Positions 13,911 to 26,482 of a stretch of DNA of 64,000 nt are shown here, one piece after another. Source of the DNA: Setoptus koraiensis. Its lineage: Eukaryota > Arthropoda. The notes beneath the pieces are model-generated. The model was not told the DNA's origin. It saw nothing but the letters and a program-made list of their open reading frames with translations, and did not search any database. Within the stretch, counting starts at the first letter, position 1; the number at the start of each line of letters is the position of its first letter. The position numbers and the translations under genes are program-made. The stretch is from positions 8,184,001 to 8,248,000 of the forward strand of contig CM106586.1 in NCBI GenBank assembly GCA_048013815.1, written 5' to 3'.

Positions 13911-15112
13911 ACACATAATAATAATTTTCATGTTTTTTTGCCTTCTTATTTGCCAAACTGATTATATCATACACACACTACCGAGAATATATGTATATTG
14001 TCTACTGGTACGTCTGTATAAATACACAGCACCGACACCACCATTACACAATTGTGTGTATGTCTGTGTATTCTTTGCTACTATAAGCTCAAACAATAAC
14101 ATAAGAGATGTTTCATCCAGGATAAAATACAAATAACACATAAACAAGTTCTGGCCAAAACATGATGGCCAAGATGCTGCTGCTTTGTGTGCTGGCTGAT
14201 GTTGTTAGGTCCAGCGCACTTGGTTACATAACATTATGTTCGAGTCGCCAATTCAAACAACAATGGACAAACGTGACGTTTACACCAAAAAATCTCAGCT
14301 ATCTGTAGCTTTGAACTCTCTCTTGGCTTGGAGCGAGAACTTCTATTTGATTCAACAATTCCTGCATTGCACACTCACACATGCACACACCGAGAGAAAG
14401 AGACACTGCCTTCAAGAACCAACAATTTTTTCTCTCTCGGGCTTAACATGAGCCTGGATCTCTCTTGACTTGTTGCTTCCTTACTTCTTATTGCGTAACA
14501 TAAGCTGTGTGATAGCTGAAAGCATCGCTTTGTTGCTGTTGATGCACATCCATGTGTGTGTGTGTGTGTACCTGTGTGTACCTGTGTAATTATCGGCAGA
14601 CACTAAGCTATTTATTGTATACTATACATACTACACTCGCTGTAAGATGTAAACTGTTTCTTGCGCCCCCTTGAATTAAGCAGCATCATAAACTAGTGCT
14701 GCTGATGCCACATGATTGGGCGTCCAATGCAGCAACTTGTTGATCTATACACTCACATCAGTCGCATTATATCTAGCAAACGATCTGCCTTCTTTGTATT
14801 CACTCATGAAGGCGCGAATGCAACATGAGGCAACAGATTGCTAATAGCAGATGTTGGCTGATTTTCTTTCCATTTATATAGAGCGAGATTGGAAAAACAT
14901 CGAGTGTGAGTAGGCATTGAAAGATTAGCAACATTGTGTGTTGTTGGAGTAGTTGAAGCAAGCAACAGGTCGCCCTTGAAACTTTCGCAAGAGCTACGAA
15001 TAGGCGAGTTGGTGCGGTTCACCTGTTGCGTTTCGACATCGCTCACACACACACACACACACACATAACACATACATGACGAGAGAGCCTCGTCGCGTCG
15101 AAGAATGGCCAG

Positions 15113-15149
<37 letters not shown>

Positions 15150-18100
15150 TGTTTGTGTGTTAACCAGACAAGAGAGTCTTACATAACTGAAGTGTAAAGC
15201 TGGCATCACTTCCATTTTGGTCGTGAAAGCTTGAAAGTCTGAAAAAGAATTGAGTTGATTTTCATCATCATCAACATGCGTTCCCGAGGAAAAGATAGGT
15301 ACAAGTTGGCTTTTTTCTCTTTTTTCGTTTCAAGTAAATCCTTGCTAGATGCTCTGTGTGAGCTCTCTTCTTCTTCTTGCTACGACCAACATCACTACCA
15401 TTGAATTGTGTTCCGATAGCGAGAGTGATTCAATTTGATTTGAAGCTCCATCTACCTTTGGTAGGCACATAAACAAAACTGCTGTTACACAATTGCCCAT
15501 GGAATGTAAACCTCTCTCGGGCTCGGGCTCGGTCTCTCTCTCTCTCTCTCGCTCTCACATTGTATAAATCAATGTCAAATCTTTCTCTCTGTCTATCACA
15601 TCGGCATAGCCATCATCATCATCAACCACTGCCGCAACCACTGCTGATGTGTATATATTTGCTGTTGCACTTAAAGTCGGTGGTGGTGCCATCGATCAGC
15701 ATCGGCATTAATACACACACGGCAACCATATACTATCGATCAAACAGGCAACCATCACAGGAGCATCGCTCACGATGGTTCACAAACATCAACATTATTA
15801 TATAAAATGGGTGTCTAGCTAACAGATAAAGAAAACAGAGAAAAAGAAGCTGGCAAAAAGAATGAGCAATAGCGACCAGAGAGCAGTACAAGGAAGGAGC
15901 CAGTAGATTAATCTCTGTTGTCTATGTTGCATCTTAAACGTTATCTAGCTCATTCGCTTGTTTTTAGCCGCCGCCGCCGCCATCATCTAGCTTCTTCTTC
16001 TTGTTATTCAAGCAAAGTGCTAGTGCTGATGGTGGTGATGAGATGTTATCATCATTATCGTTTTTTCTCATTAGCTAAGAAGCGATTCGACGGCATATAG
16101 CCGGCCAACTGGCCAGCTTCTCTGGCGCTAGTTGACTGACCAGTTTGAAATCACTCGAATGACCAATAGCAAGCTAAGAGTTAGCTGCACCATCACATAC
16201 ATACATGTACCGTGAACCGTCTTGTATTTCCTATTGTGCTTGTGCGCCGACAAAACACATGTGTGAACATCCGTTTCCGTTGGTTTAATCAATTTTTCAT
16301 CACTCCAAATGTCTCCACTTCTTTATCTTTGATTAGATCTGCTACTTTATTTGTACCATCATGTACCCGCCGTGAACATGATGTAAGTGTGTTGTTATCG
16401 TTACGAGAGATCGAAGCGCATCAAATCAGATTGTTTGTCTGTCGATTGTTTATCTTCTTTCTGTCATTCTTGTCAATATCACTATGTGTGTTCTTTGTGC
16501 TGTGTTGTCTCACTCAAGAACCGGGAATCTTACATCTTCACTTGATTGAATGACGCTAGATGGGCACAAAATCTCGCGAGTACAGTGTGTGTGTGTTTGT
16601 GAGAGAGAGAGAGAGAGAGCCGGAGAGAAGCAGCCGAGAACAAGATCAAATGAAAAATGTGTGTGTGTGTGTTTGTGCTTGGCACACTTGGAATTAGAAA
16701 ATTCTAGACTGACCGTGGAACTATTATATAGAAGAATGAGCCATTATCACTGAGCGGATAATCAATGGTTCGTTGAACTGATGATGATATTAGTTTCCTT
16801 CGATCGAACAGCATCTCAAGTGCGTGTGTGTGTGTGTGTTTGTATCTCGACGGCACCTATCGTCTTCCGTGATTGCCATTTGTTTTGTTGTCGATGCTAT
16901 ACTTCTTCTCACTCATTCACTGCCCTCTTGCGCCATCATCAGCGCGCATGTCTCGACGACGTCTGCTTAACTAACTGACCAAAGTGACTCAAGTGAGCTC
17001 AGCCTCACTGACGGTGTTGCTGCTGCAGCTAGTTGAGGCTTTATTGTGGTCGTCAATTGTGACATTTATTGCCGCCGCCACTCCTTCGCTGCATCCATGC
17101 CTATTTGCCGCATAGATCGCCGCACGTCCGGTTTGTTTGTTGTGTGTGTGTGTGTGTTTGATAACGATAGGAACACATCTTGAAATTGAACATGTTGGCT
17201 CCGTCGTCGCTGCAATACCTTGGCCACGGCCACTGAAGCCGCCTAATGATGATAATAATGATTTGTGAGTTTACATATGCATGGACGGCCACCGACACTA
17301 CTCATGCATTCTAATTTTTATAACATTCGTGTTCTTTCTTCTCTCGGCACACACACACACACACACACACACAACTATAATTTGCTTAAAAGAACTTGAC
17401 CAAAGAACTTTTCTTATTCTTTTCTCGTTCGTTCTGTGATGATGAACACACACTAGAGTGCTTCGCTTCGAGAAGAATGCTATGGCCAAGAAAAGAAAAA
17501 TATATCTTCTATTCCCTTCATGCGTTGATGTTATAGTCCGAGAATGAAAATTTTTACCTCTTCCCGTTTGCACTTGTACTTAAATATATATAATATCTGC
17601 TTCATGTTTCGGTAAACACTCAATAGCAGCGGCGGCGGCGGCAGCAGCAGCAGCAGCAGCAGTAGTGGTCTAACAACATGAGAACACAACTATTCTCATG
17701 TGGTTGCTTTTGGATGTGTGTGTGTTTGTTGTGACCCCTCGGCGCATTTGGTGACAATCTAACAGCAGCAGCAGCCACAATAGAACAATGAATTTACATA
17801 CAAACACACACACATGAGATGTGGTTGGCTATTAAGAATTGCACACAACACAATAATGATGTCTTACCTGTGCACACAAAAAACTCGCCAGACAGGCGGG
17901 CAAGAAAGGTTTTCGGAAAGAACGAGAGAATTTCCGAGCTTCTCAACCTCACGATCAAATGGCCAAGTTTTGATTTAACTCGGTTCAATTCGATTTTTAA
18001 ACCTGTGACCCACCAGCACTGACGCCGCCACCACCCCTTATGCTGCAATGAATGCGCTAATGAATGCAGCTAGACTTAATTACAGCAAATCATCGCTTTC

Positions 18101-21100
18101 CTTACCTCTCTGTCATTTGTTCATATATAATGGTGCTTCACCAGCCTCTCATGATGTTTATCTCATCCATGTGGCTGTTTGATGGCAATTATCCCCTTCG
18201 AGACACTTGACTGACGTAATATGGCCTGCAATCGGATATAATTAACCTCTTCGATTGTCGAGTCATGGATCTTGGTGTCGGAAAAAAGTAACGACAAGCG
18301 TCTGTGTCATTACACAATGTGTTTGTATTCAACACAAACTTGCTGAAACAGGCAGGCAAACTTGGCAAACTGATTTGCATAGGATCGATTGCGATTGCAT
18401 CCTCGTATGTGCATATAGGGATACATTTGACTAGTCACGACTGCCATGACTCCATGATGACGTATGTGAAGGTGCCCATGACAAATATCCAGCACCGCCA
18501 TGGCCGCTTGTTGATCTCAATTCATCATCGCCGCATGCAATAGCTTGGGCCACCAACTGTTCTCGTCAGTGTCGGCCAAGCAAACTCATGCGCTTTGAGA
18601 GTAGGCTCACTGTTGTAACAAGAGATAACGCACTTTTCACCATGAGACAATTTGAATAATCGTGAATAACTGAGCATTCAGACAAAATGAATTCAATCAA
18701 AGGAAATTTTCAGATGCCATCTACTATTTTGTTGTTTGGCGCAATGCTTTCTTGCGTTCGTGCCATTGGCCATTTGCAATTTTTTCTCGCTTGTCACAAC
18801 TTTACCAATTCACAATATAACATCTTGAGCGACACAATTAGCCGATCTTGTCGTATTGTAGATTGCAAGACAACTTCGACCGAGCCAGTAGAGCAAAGAG
18901 TAAGGCAAAAAGATGGTTCTATTGTCATTAGCTTGACCACTTCACCTTAATTGTGTGTGAGTGTGACAAACGCAAGGCAAACGAACACAATTAACTCTTT
19001 GTCATGATGCTAAGATTAGCCTGATTTGAAACATCTTACCAAGCGCTGATTGTGATGATGATATAGTTACAATAATAGCTTTTAAAGAGTGATTAAGCAA
19101 ATGAATTGCTTCGTATGCCGTGTATAATGTGAACACCGATAGCATTGCATGAGAAAATAAATGGAGAGATAGTACCAACATAGTATAGTATACTCTGTTG
19201 TTGTTGTTGTCGTCGTCGTTGTCGTGTATACATTAACCCAAATAAGATACGGCGAGCATGGATAATTGGCCCTCGCCAGTGGCTTGGGCCTGCCTGGGCG
19301 CGGTCCTAATGGCCGGCCGGACTGCTGTTTATATCAAGAGAGTAAGCTATCCATGCTTACTGGGATTATTTACTAAAAAAGGTGGTGATACCGCCTCTCT
19401 CTCTCTCCTAATTACTCAATGTATTTTTCAGTAATTCAGCAAGACCGTCCAATCACCTTGTTGCGTGTGGCCCTTATTCCATGGCATCTGTTTTCTTACT
19501 TTTCTCTATTTCTATAATATATTCGCTCGTATAATATCATCCCTCCGTGCTAACAAACATGAAGCTTTGTGTGGTCAACAAGTAATCTAATCAATCATTT
19601 TGTCTAACTTCCAATTACCAATCACACATCCCAATGATATGTACCCTCACTAAATAATGATTGCGACTGATGATAAAACGCAACAACATAAATGAATTGA
19701 TTCGACACAATTCGCAATGCAACGGGTTGAACTATCACTTTGGCATTCCAAACAAACACATATTACATCTGCTGTCGGGAACCTTTGTTATCCCTAATCA
19801 AATTCATTAACCATGCAGGTCAAGTGCTTGTGTTCAATCTCAAGGACGAGGAAGTGGAGAAATCTGTCGAGGTGCACGACATACAATTGATCACTGAGAA
19901 AGACGGACAATTTGTTTGGAAAGGACAAGCCAAATTGGATGCCCGCAGTGGAAACGTTAAATTTCAGCCTGGATATCATTTAACCAGTTTCATACAATTA
20001 AATCCACCTGCTTCAGTAACTGCCGTTGATTGTCGGCCAGATTGGGGTCTAGTAGCCGCAGGCACATCACATGGTTTTGTATTGTTCGATTACATCCAGC
20101 AAAAATCGCTCGTAGTTAAATGCACATTAAATGGGCAAGATTTTGCTATTGTTAATGGCGAAGATGGTGTTATTTCAAGAAGGAAATCATTCAAAAAATC
20201 GTTGCGCGAATCTTTTAGACGATTGAGGAAAGGCAGATCACAACGGGTGACAGGCACCATTGGACCAGTGAGTAAGGCTACAACCGGACCTATCAGGAAT
20301 GGGCCGCCACAATCAACTGTTGGTTTCAGGCGACAATTCGGAGCAAATCAAAAGCAAATTAGTGAGGCCTTCGAGCAGAGGCAACCAGTCGAGCGACAGG
20401 TTGAAGCTCGTACAGAGCTAAACTCTATTGTGCGCTGTCTCAATTTAACATCGGCGGTCATCACGCAAAGTAAGTGAATTATCTCTACTTTCTTTCAGTA
20501 CTATACCGTTTAATAGTTTTTATAGATTATCCGAACGATTTATTCATAATCATTTTCTTATCCTTTTTTTTCAATATTTCAATCTAGACTCGGTATTTAC
20601 ACCCACTCTTTGGGTGGGCAACAACGCTGGATTAGTGCTGGTTTATGAGATTATTCTGCCCATCAATGCAGCACTTCGCCAGACAGAGCCAGTAACAACA
20701 CAATTGGCCAAGGAGATTCAATTAAAACACAAGGCACCAGTTATAGCTATTTTCACTACTCCCACTGAGCCCGAGCCATCTGTAACAGATGAGCCAGCGG
20801 AGAGTGGCCTAGAACCAACGGAAACAAGCTCTGCCGATGCTGAGGTTAAACCAGCGACCGAAAGTGGCGAAACTCAACCAGAAACTGAGACTCAAGATAC
20901 CGACAATGAGAAAGCGTCCGATGCTGCACCGGCTGCTGCCGACGTTACCACCACCACTAGCGGCAGTGCCTCAGCTTCGCCAACGAAATCATCGCCGAAC
21001 ATGTTGGACAAGAGTGACAAGGAACACTTCGTTCAGCCACGTGTATTGATCTGCAGCGAGGAACAATTTAAGGTGTTTAATCTGCCGAATTTAAAGCCAT

Positions 21101-21759
21101 CTCACAAATTTAAATTGACAGCACACGAAGGATTGCGTGCAAGGAAGATACACTTGACTCAATTTGTTCGACCATTACTACAGACAGCCTCACAACAACA
21201 ACATGCTGGCTCTGGTGGTCAACAGAAAAATTCTAGTAAACAAGTGCAATCGCTTGCCACACAAACATCGGCCTCGCCAACACCAACTCCGCAACAGGAG
21301 TTGAATGGTGGCAACACTTTGACAAACGGCGCCTCGGCACAAGATGCAACAACTAACGGTATTCTACCAAACAATAACAATATTAATGCACCAAACAATA
21401 ATAACAATAATACTATCAAATCATCTCATTCATTTGCTAAAGACATTTTGACAGCTACTTTTGGTGGTAGCGGCGACAAACAACAATCGCATGGTTTATC
21501 AGACAGTAATAATGTTGCACAACATATTGTAGAACCTTACATGGTGTGCATGTCAAATCAAGGTGATTGTGCAGTTTATAGTGTGCCTGATTTAAAGAGA
21601 CAAGCCCAGATACAGGTGTGCAAACGCGAAGACGTCAACGGTATCACTAGCACAATATTAACTAATTATGGTGAGGGATTTTATTTGCAATCCACGTCGG
21701 ACTTTTTGCGCTTCTCCATTTCCAGTCAGCGCGTCCTAAAATGTTTGTCGGTTGTTTAA
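4071..21759 (+). CDS. l(2)gl: Lethal(2) giant larvae (Lgl) cell-polarity protein
   Basis: Cytoskeletal scaffold that sets basolateral identity with Scribble and Dlg and is excluded from the apical cortex by aPKC phosphorylation. Exons are 4071-6285, 19819-20469 and 20588-21759 (1345 aa). The joins restore GTAGQVLVFNL (phase 1) and NSVFTPTLWVGNNAG. The ATG lies in a MFRKLLNVGKG context. The N-terminal half is WD40-like β-propeller (e.g. HDGSYVRWDMRAG, GHEDGSVHFWDVSG) interrupted by Gln/Asn-rich inserts. The diagnostic aPKC motif RRKSFKKSLRESFRRLRKG carries the serines at residues 862, 866 and 870 (20187 onward). Exon 3 adds a disordered Thr/Asn/Glu-rich insert before the last propeller blades. 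It is longer than the fly protein (about 1160 aa) because of the inserts. Intron 1 is 13.5 kb and intron 2 is 118 bp. A polyadenylation hexamer lies at 22128. Confidence 0.95.
6658..6698. repeat. (TA)n(GA)n microsatellite
   Basis: A short TA run passes directly into about 13 GA dinucleotides, within lgl intron 1. Confidence 0.9.
7676..7717. repeat. (TA)n microsatellite
   Basis: About 20 uninterrupted TA dinucleotides within lgl intron 1. Confidence 0.9.
13279..13579 (-). pseudogene. Decayed antisense coding stretch in lgl intron
   Basis: Two frames on the minus strand look like ordinary protein rather than low-complexity noise. The first runs from 13579 to a TAA at 13459-13457 (…CVASKQFAEFDILNGEKCEK…KKQVYD). 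The second runs from about 13464 to a TAA at 13281-13279 (…LFEAAKCMRVALGEKYSLP…NYLQDLD). They abut through a frame change near 13460 at TATGATTAATGATAAA, as if a small insertion had broken one frame. Amino-acid composition is balanced and codon use resembles the real genes. I do not recognise the family. It could be a retrocopy, a virus- or transposon-derived relic, or two exons of a nested antisense gene. Confidence 0.4.
13818..13908. repeat. (TA)n(GA)n compound microsatellite
   Basis: About 29 TA units are followed by about 16 GA units. This is one of the longest arrays in the window and lies in lgl intron 1. Confidence 0.95.
15043..15064. repeat. (CA)n microsatellite
   Basis: About 11 CA units in lgl intron 1. 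It is followed 50 bp later by a (TC)n tract. Confidence 0.9.
15116..15144. repeat. (TC)n microsatellite
   Basis: About 14 TC units in lgl intron 1. Confidence 0.9.
17348..17373. repeat. (CA)n microsatellite
   Basis: About 13 CA units near the 3' part of lgl intron 1. Confidence 0.9.
17625..17662. repeat. (GGC)n(AGC)n trinucleotide array
   Basis: GGC repeats pass into AGC repeats within lgl intron 1. The array is unusually GC-rich for this region. Confidence 0.9.
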
Positions 21760-24700
21760 AAGTTCTAGGCCACATGAAGACAACAACCACATTGACAGTT
21801 ATACATATATAAATATCTATCATTCCATATTCCTGTGTTCACGCGAACGAGAAAACATCAGGAATCATTCGGCTGGACATTGTAGCATCAACACCACAGA
21901 ATAGACGCGTCCAGCAACAGAGATCTTTTAGAAGATTTAAAACAACCCGATGGCAATATTGAGAAGAGAGAATTTTCTATAAATATACAAACATAAGCAG
22001 CTTAAACCTATGCTGATAGATATTCAGTCCATCCGTCCCAGCAGCGTAGACACAAAGATTTATGATTATACATACTGCGGCAATGGTAGTGTATGTAGTA
22101 TTATGCCCAAAATAGAAGGAAAACCAAAATAAAATAGGCATAGTGACGTGCTAGGCCTCAGTTATTATTATTACTATTATTATTATGTGTCAGTTATGAT
22201 GGTCACCGACATTGTCTATATCGTTCTGATCACCATACCATCATTCATTTACACAGAATAAGCAATCTATATATACAGATATAAATTTTATACATTTTTG
22301 CCTCTTTATAACCTCTTTAACAGCGGCTATGATAGCAACTCTACACTCATACCTTATCATCATTTATAAAAGAAAGAAGGAAGATCAGAAGAGTATTCAG
22401 GCTGTTTAAGCGAAATTTTGTCAATATTTGATTTCACATTAGATATCCTGTCTATACACAGAAAGCGAGAGACAAAGGAGCAACCACACAAACACACACA
22501 CACACGACACAATGACAATTTAGAATATCTTTTACATTCATAGATATACAAATTTACAAAATATAACTGTTATATAATGATATAAATAATAACATACTTG
22601 ATGACAACTAAAATGGATGCGATAATAAAGAATTGAAAATCTAAACTCTGAGTCTACGTGTCTGAGTAGTGTCTGATATGACAATCGCTGTATGGCTGTC
22701 TCATTGACCGCCTCAACTTCTGTTATATCACGGTTACAATTGACTTGTTTGATTTGTTAAGCTTCAATCGGTGACAAGGCTCACATTCTCATGATGGCGT
22801 AAGTGTCACACACTTTTCAGTCCCCATACGTCCATCTGCATTGGTGTTGATTTTTCGAACAAAACGAAGCATGAATAATAAACTCGGAATTCATTGTTGT
22901 GCGATGTTGATAAACTAAATTTACATTGTTGTTCACTTACCGTTTGATCTATCTAACTGTGCAACTTTTATTTATCCAGCCACATAGAGGAGAGAACTAA
23001 ATAAACAGCCTTATCCAGCTAACAAATCACTAGCTAACTGTTGGCTGGCCGCTAGTGACCACAACCGTTATGGTTGTCTAGGCGAGTAACTGCCAGCATC
23101 TGTGACTCAGCCAACAATAACAACAAAAACAGGCACAACAGTAGCACAAGCATCAACAAGTGGCCAAGTGTTGAGTAAAGAAGTTGGAGGAGTCTTTCTT
23201 CATCAATCTCTCTCTCCAATGGTAAAGGGGCATTGTTTCTTTGGCAAGACCTTTCTTGTTCATAAAACAGCAAAGCATCTGGTGTGAGTATGAACAGCCA
23301 GACAATTGTAAAGTGGGCTCAGCTGAGCACACTTTCTAATTGTCGATCACTGCCACTTTGTTGGCGTCTCACCTAAGATAGTGTGATATTTTGTTGTTGT
23401 CTGGATTGTTCAAGATTCTATAATTGTCTTCTCTGTCTATCTATGTCCCTCCTTCTGTGTCGCTGTATGTCTCTAGGACAGTAGTGTGTGTGTGTGTGCC
23501 AACACCCTCTATAATTGATGGTCATCAAACGTTATTCGTGTTGCTGGCACTAATTTGGTGACTGCTAACCATTATTGCAATTAGTATTCACCTTTCCCCT
23601 CTCAATGATGCCATTTGTTCAGTGGTTGTTGTGATAGTGATTCGAGATATAACGCAATCAAGAGAAGAAAACAAAAAATGTTAATCGCTTGTCCTCTCTC
23701 TCTCTCCCTCATTGTGTGCTAATTATATTGTGTTCCTACATTGGCGGATTAACTTTAAATTAATTGGTGACAGAAGAAAAGTTTATTAGCGCGCGCGAGC
23801 AAGCAAAATCAAGTGACAAGTTCCTGGAAGATAGCGCTACACAAGAACAAACGCTACGCAAGAGAAATAAGACTACCATCAAAATGTTGAAAAGTTTTCT
23901 CTTACATGTGCATCCCAATTGTGTGACCAACAGCCTGTATTCAGCAAGTAGCTAACAGTGACAGGTGAATTGTCGAGTTTGCTAATTGATTGTGATAGTG
24001 TATTCTTTCATGATGTTGTTGGCGATTGTTTTTGTGGTGCCCACACTATTTGCATCGCCACCACAATTTTAACATTGTATCTTGTATCTAAATTTCAGCG
24101 CTTGGCTTAGTGGCCAACATCTTGCTAAAGTCATGCAATGATGTATTGCTTTCGACTAGATTGATATCTCGCGCCTCTAACTTCTAGCAATTACCCACCC
24201 AGTGATAAAGTGTGAAACAAGGCTCGCAAAACTTCTGGCATCCACACACTGACACTGACTAACAACCAGCAACCAACTAAACTATCATCATCGTATAATA
24301 TAAAAACATAATGCTGCTACTGTATTTCTGGTATTAATAGTGCCTAAATTGATGGTTAAATTCATTGTATCCAAACCAAATAACAAACAGTCAGATAGCG
24401 AGAGAAAGGAGGAGAGGGGAAACTAAGAAGTTGACAAAGAAGAAGAAGAAGATTAAACTCATCCCTGTGACCTCATCATCGTGGTAGCTATCAGACCAAT
24501 TAAATCTAACCAACTACTGGTTTTAATCACTGAAGAAGAAGCTTCATAGGTGCAAGCCAGATGTTGTTATCCTCTTCTTGTTCTGTGATGATTGTTGATC
24601 AATTCGTTGATGTTGAGCAACATCTCTGTCTTCATATTTCCTGATAATCTTAACAATGTTAGTGACGAGATTATTTTTAATCACTTTGCGCCAACAGTTA

Positions 24701-24926
24701 ACAGGATAACATCAAGTTAAATTAGATCGAAATATTCAACAGAGGTTAGAGAAAAAGTTTTTGTTTTTTCAGTCGTGCATGAGCTTAGCCGCAGCAACAT
24801 CAACAAGAAAGAACAAAGAAGAAACAAACATTCAGAAAGATCCGATCGCACAAATAATCACCCTCAAAAATATCGAACTTTATAACTAACTAACTGACGG
24901 GGTTCCCTCTAGACGACTAACACAAA
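21760..24926. other. lgl 3' UTR and intergenic region before ELOVL
   Basis: The first ~380 bases are probably the lgl 3' UTR, ending near the AATAAA at 22128. The rest is AT-rich spacer with small (CA)n, (TG)n and GAA runs. The purine-rich, stop-dense sequence at about 24770-24926 just before the next ATG probably holds the 5' UTR of the elongase gene. No other coding sequence is supported. Confidence 0.5.
22128..22133 (+). terminator. Polyadenylation signal for lgl
   Basis: A canonical AATAAA lies 370 bases after the lgl stop codon in AT-rich sequence. Confidence 0.5.
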
Positions 24927-26482
24927 ATGAATAACACATTCTCACCACCATCGGCAGTAGCAACAACAACAGCAACAGTAACATCAACAAGTTGGCAAAA
25001 TCCGCTTAATAATATGTACAAATTAATAGATAATTCCGTCACAAATGTTGTCGACTACTACAATTGGCTTGACTCTTTCGCAGGTGAGTCTTTTGAGGCT
25101 TGTAACTCGGTCGTTCAGATCTGAGATAGAACCTAAACAAGAAACGGCCTCTAATATGTGCCACACTCACGATTCTCTTCTCGATTAGACCCCCGAGTTG
25201 CAGACTGGCCTCTGATGTCGGGCCCAGGCCTACCACTGGCCGCATTCTTCCTATATTTGTATGTGGCTAACAAGGGCCCAAAATGGATGGAACACAAGAA
25301 GGCACTAAAACTGAGATTGCTAATGATTGTGTATAACCTGTCGCTGGCCTACTTAAACGCATGGATCACCCTTGAGGTAGGAAGCTAATCTCTTATTGTT
25401 AACGGCAACGAATAAGAATCATCGATCATATCTCGTTCGAACATCATCTCAAATTTAATCATATCATCTCATATTTAAATGATTTCATTGTTTGAATATC
25501 CTTCAATCCCTTTAGCTCATCTACTGTGCATACAAACTCCGCTGGAACTCTCTGTGTCAATTAGTTAAGGTCACAAATAACCCTTACGAACTCAGGATAG
25601 CCAACGTAATCTGGTGGTATTGGGCTTCGAAAGGTTTTGAGTTTGCTGATACTCTATTTTTTATTGTGAGAAAGAAAAACAATCAATTGTCATTTTTACA
25701 CAAATATCACCACTCTACCATGTTTATTATTTGGTGGGTGGCCGCCAGATTTGTACCGGGTGGTTCGGTGGTATTACCAGTGACGTTCAATTCTTTTGTT
25801 CACGTACTCATGTACTCATACTATGGATTATCGGCCATCCCGAGCATGCAAAAGTTTCTCTGGTGGAAGAAACATTTGACCATGGTTCAGCTAGTAATTA
25901 TCTCACACGACAATCCTCACCTCTGACAAACCTTTTGCAACCAATCAATCTAATCGCTGTTTCTTCCTGTTCATCTTGCCATTTGGTTACATTGCCATAT
26001 TATGTGTGCTTGTCTAGATCCAATTTGTAATAGGAGTAATGATAGGCAGTCGTATGATCACGACAGGATGTCCGTTTCCACGTTGGATGACCTGGTTATT
26101 CGGTACCTACACCTTCTCATTCATTATACTATTTGGCAATTTCTACATTGAAACATACAGAAGTCGAAGCAAACCCAGTGAGAACAATTTTAAAGACTCC
26201 TCTAGGAAGTCTAAGCAGCAAGATGTAAGTAGCGCATGCGACAAAAGTAAACAGTGTTAGCGTTACGTTCTTTTGTCATCATTCAAATTTACTTAAAACT
26301 ATTCTTTCCAAATCAACAATCCTAATTGCATTAATCAGATCCAAGCCAAGAAAAGAATAGACGGCTCCTTACAGGACAGTTTTGGGTGTAACGACGAAGA
26401 CGGTGGGGCTATTCCACGACAGCGAAAGATTCAACAAATAAATCAAGCAGACAAATCTAAGCAACAATTGAAACTAATTTGA
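24927..26482 (+). CDS. Very-long-chain fatty acid elongase (ELOVL family)
   Basis: Membrane 3-ketoacyl-CoA synthase of the ER. It condenses malonyl-CoA with a long-chain acyl-CoA, the first step of fatty-acid elongation. Exons are 24927-25083, 25189-25376, 25516-25893, 26018-26224 and 26339-26482 (357 aa). All junctions are GT..AG, and the joined frame gives the family signatures DPRVADWPLM (residue 53 on), the catalytic HKYHH box at 177-181, and TMVQLIQFVIG across exons 3/4. Several hydrophobic membrane segments are visible. The C-terminus is lysine-rich (SKPSENN…KSKQQLKLI) but lacks a clean KKxx signal. The layout resembles the ELOVL1/4/7 group; the exact subfamily is not resolved. Introns are 105-139 bp. 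Confidence 0.95.

Larger units (their letters stand above)
6286..19818 (+). other. Giant first intron of lgl (13.5 kb)
   Basis: The donor is CAG|GTGAGT at 6285/6286 and the acceptor is CATGCAG| at 19818. The joined frame reads straight through the conserved GTAGQV segment. The interior is AT-rich, with (GA)n, (TA)n, (CA)n, (TG)n and (GCA)n arrays listed separately. Most open frames inside are short and low-complexity. The exception is an antisense coding-like stretch at 13279-13579. No sense-strand exon with Lgl similarity was seen inside it. Confidence 0.9.

Noticed and set aside
18687-18950. 87-codon frame with a signal-peptide-like start
   Set aside because: Hydrophobic start is suggestive, but there is no recognisable mature domain and it lies within an intron of a sense gene. 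Unsupported.
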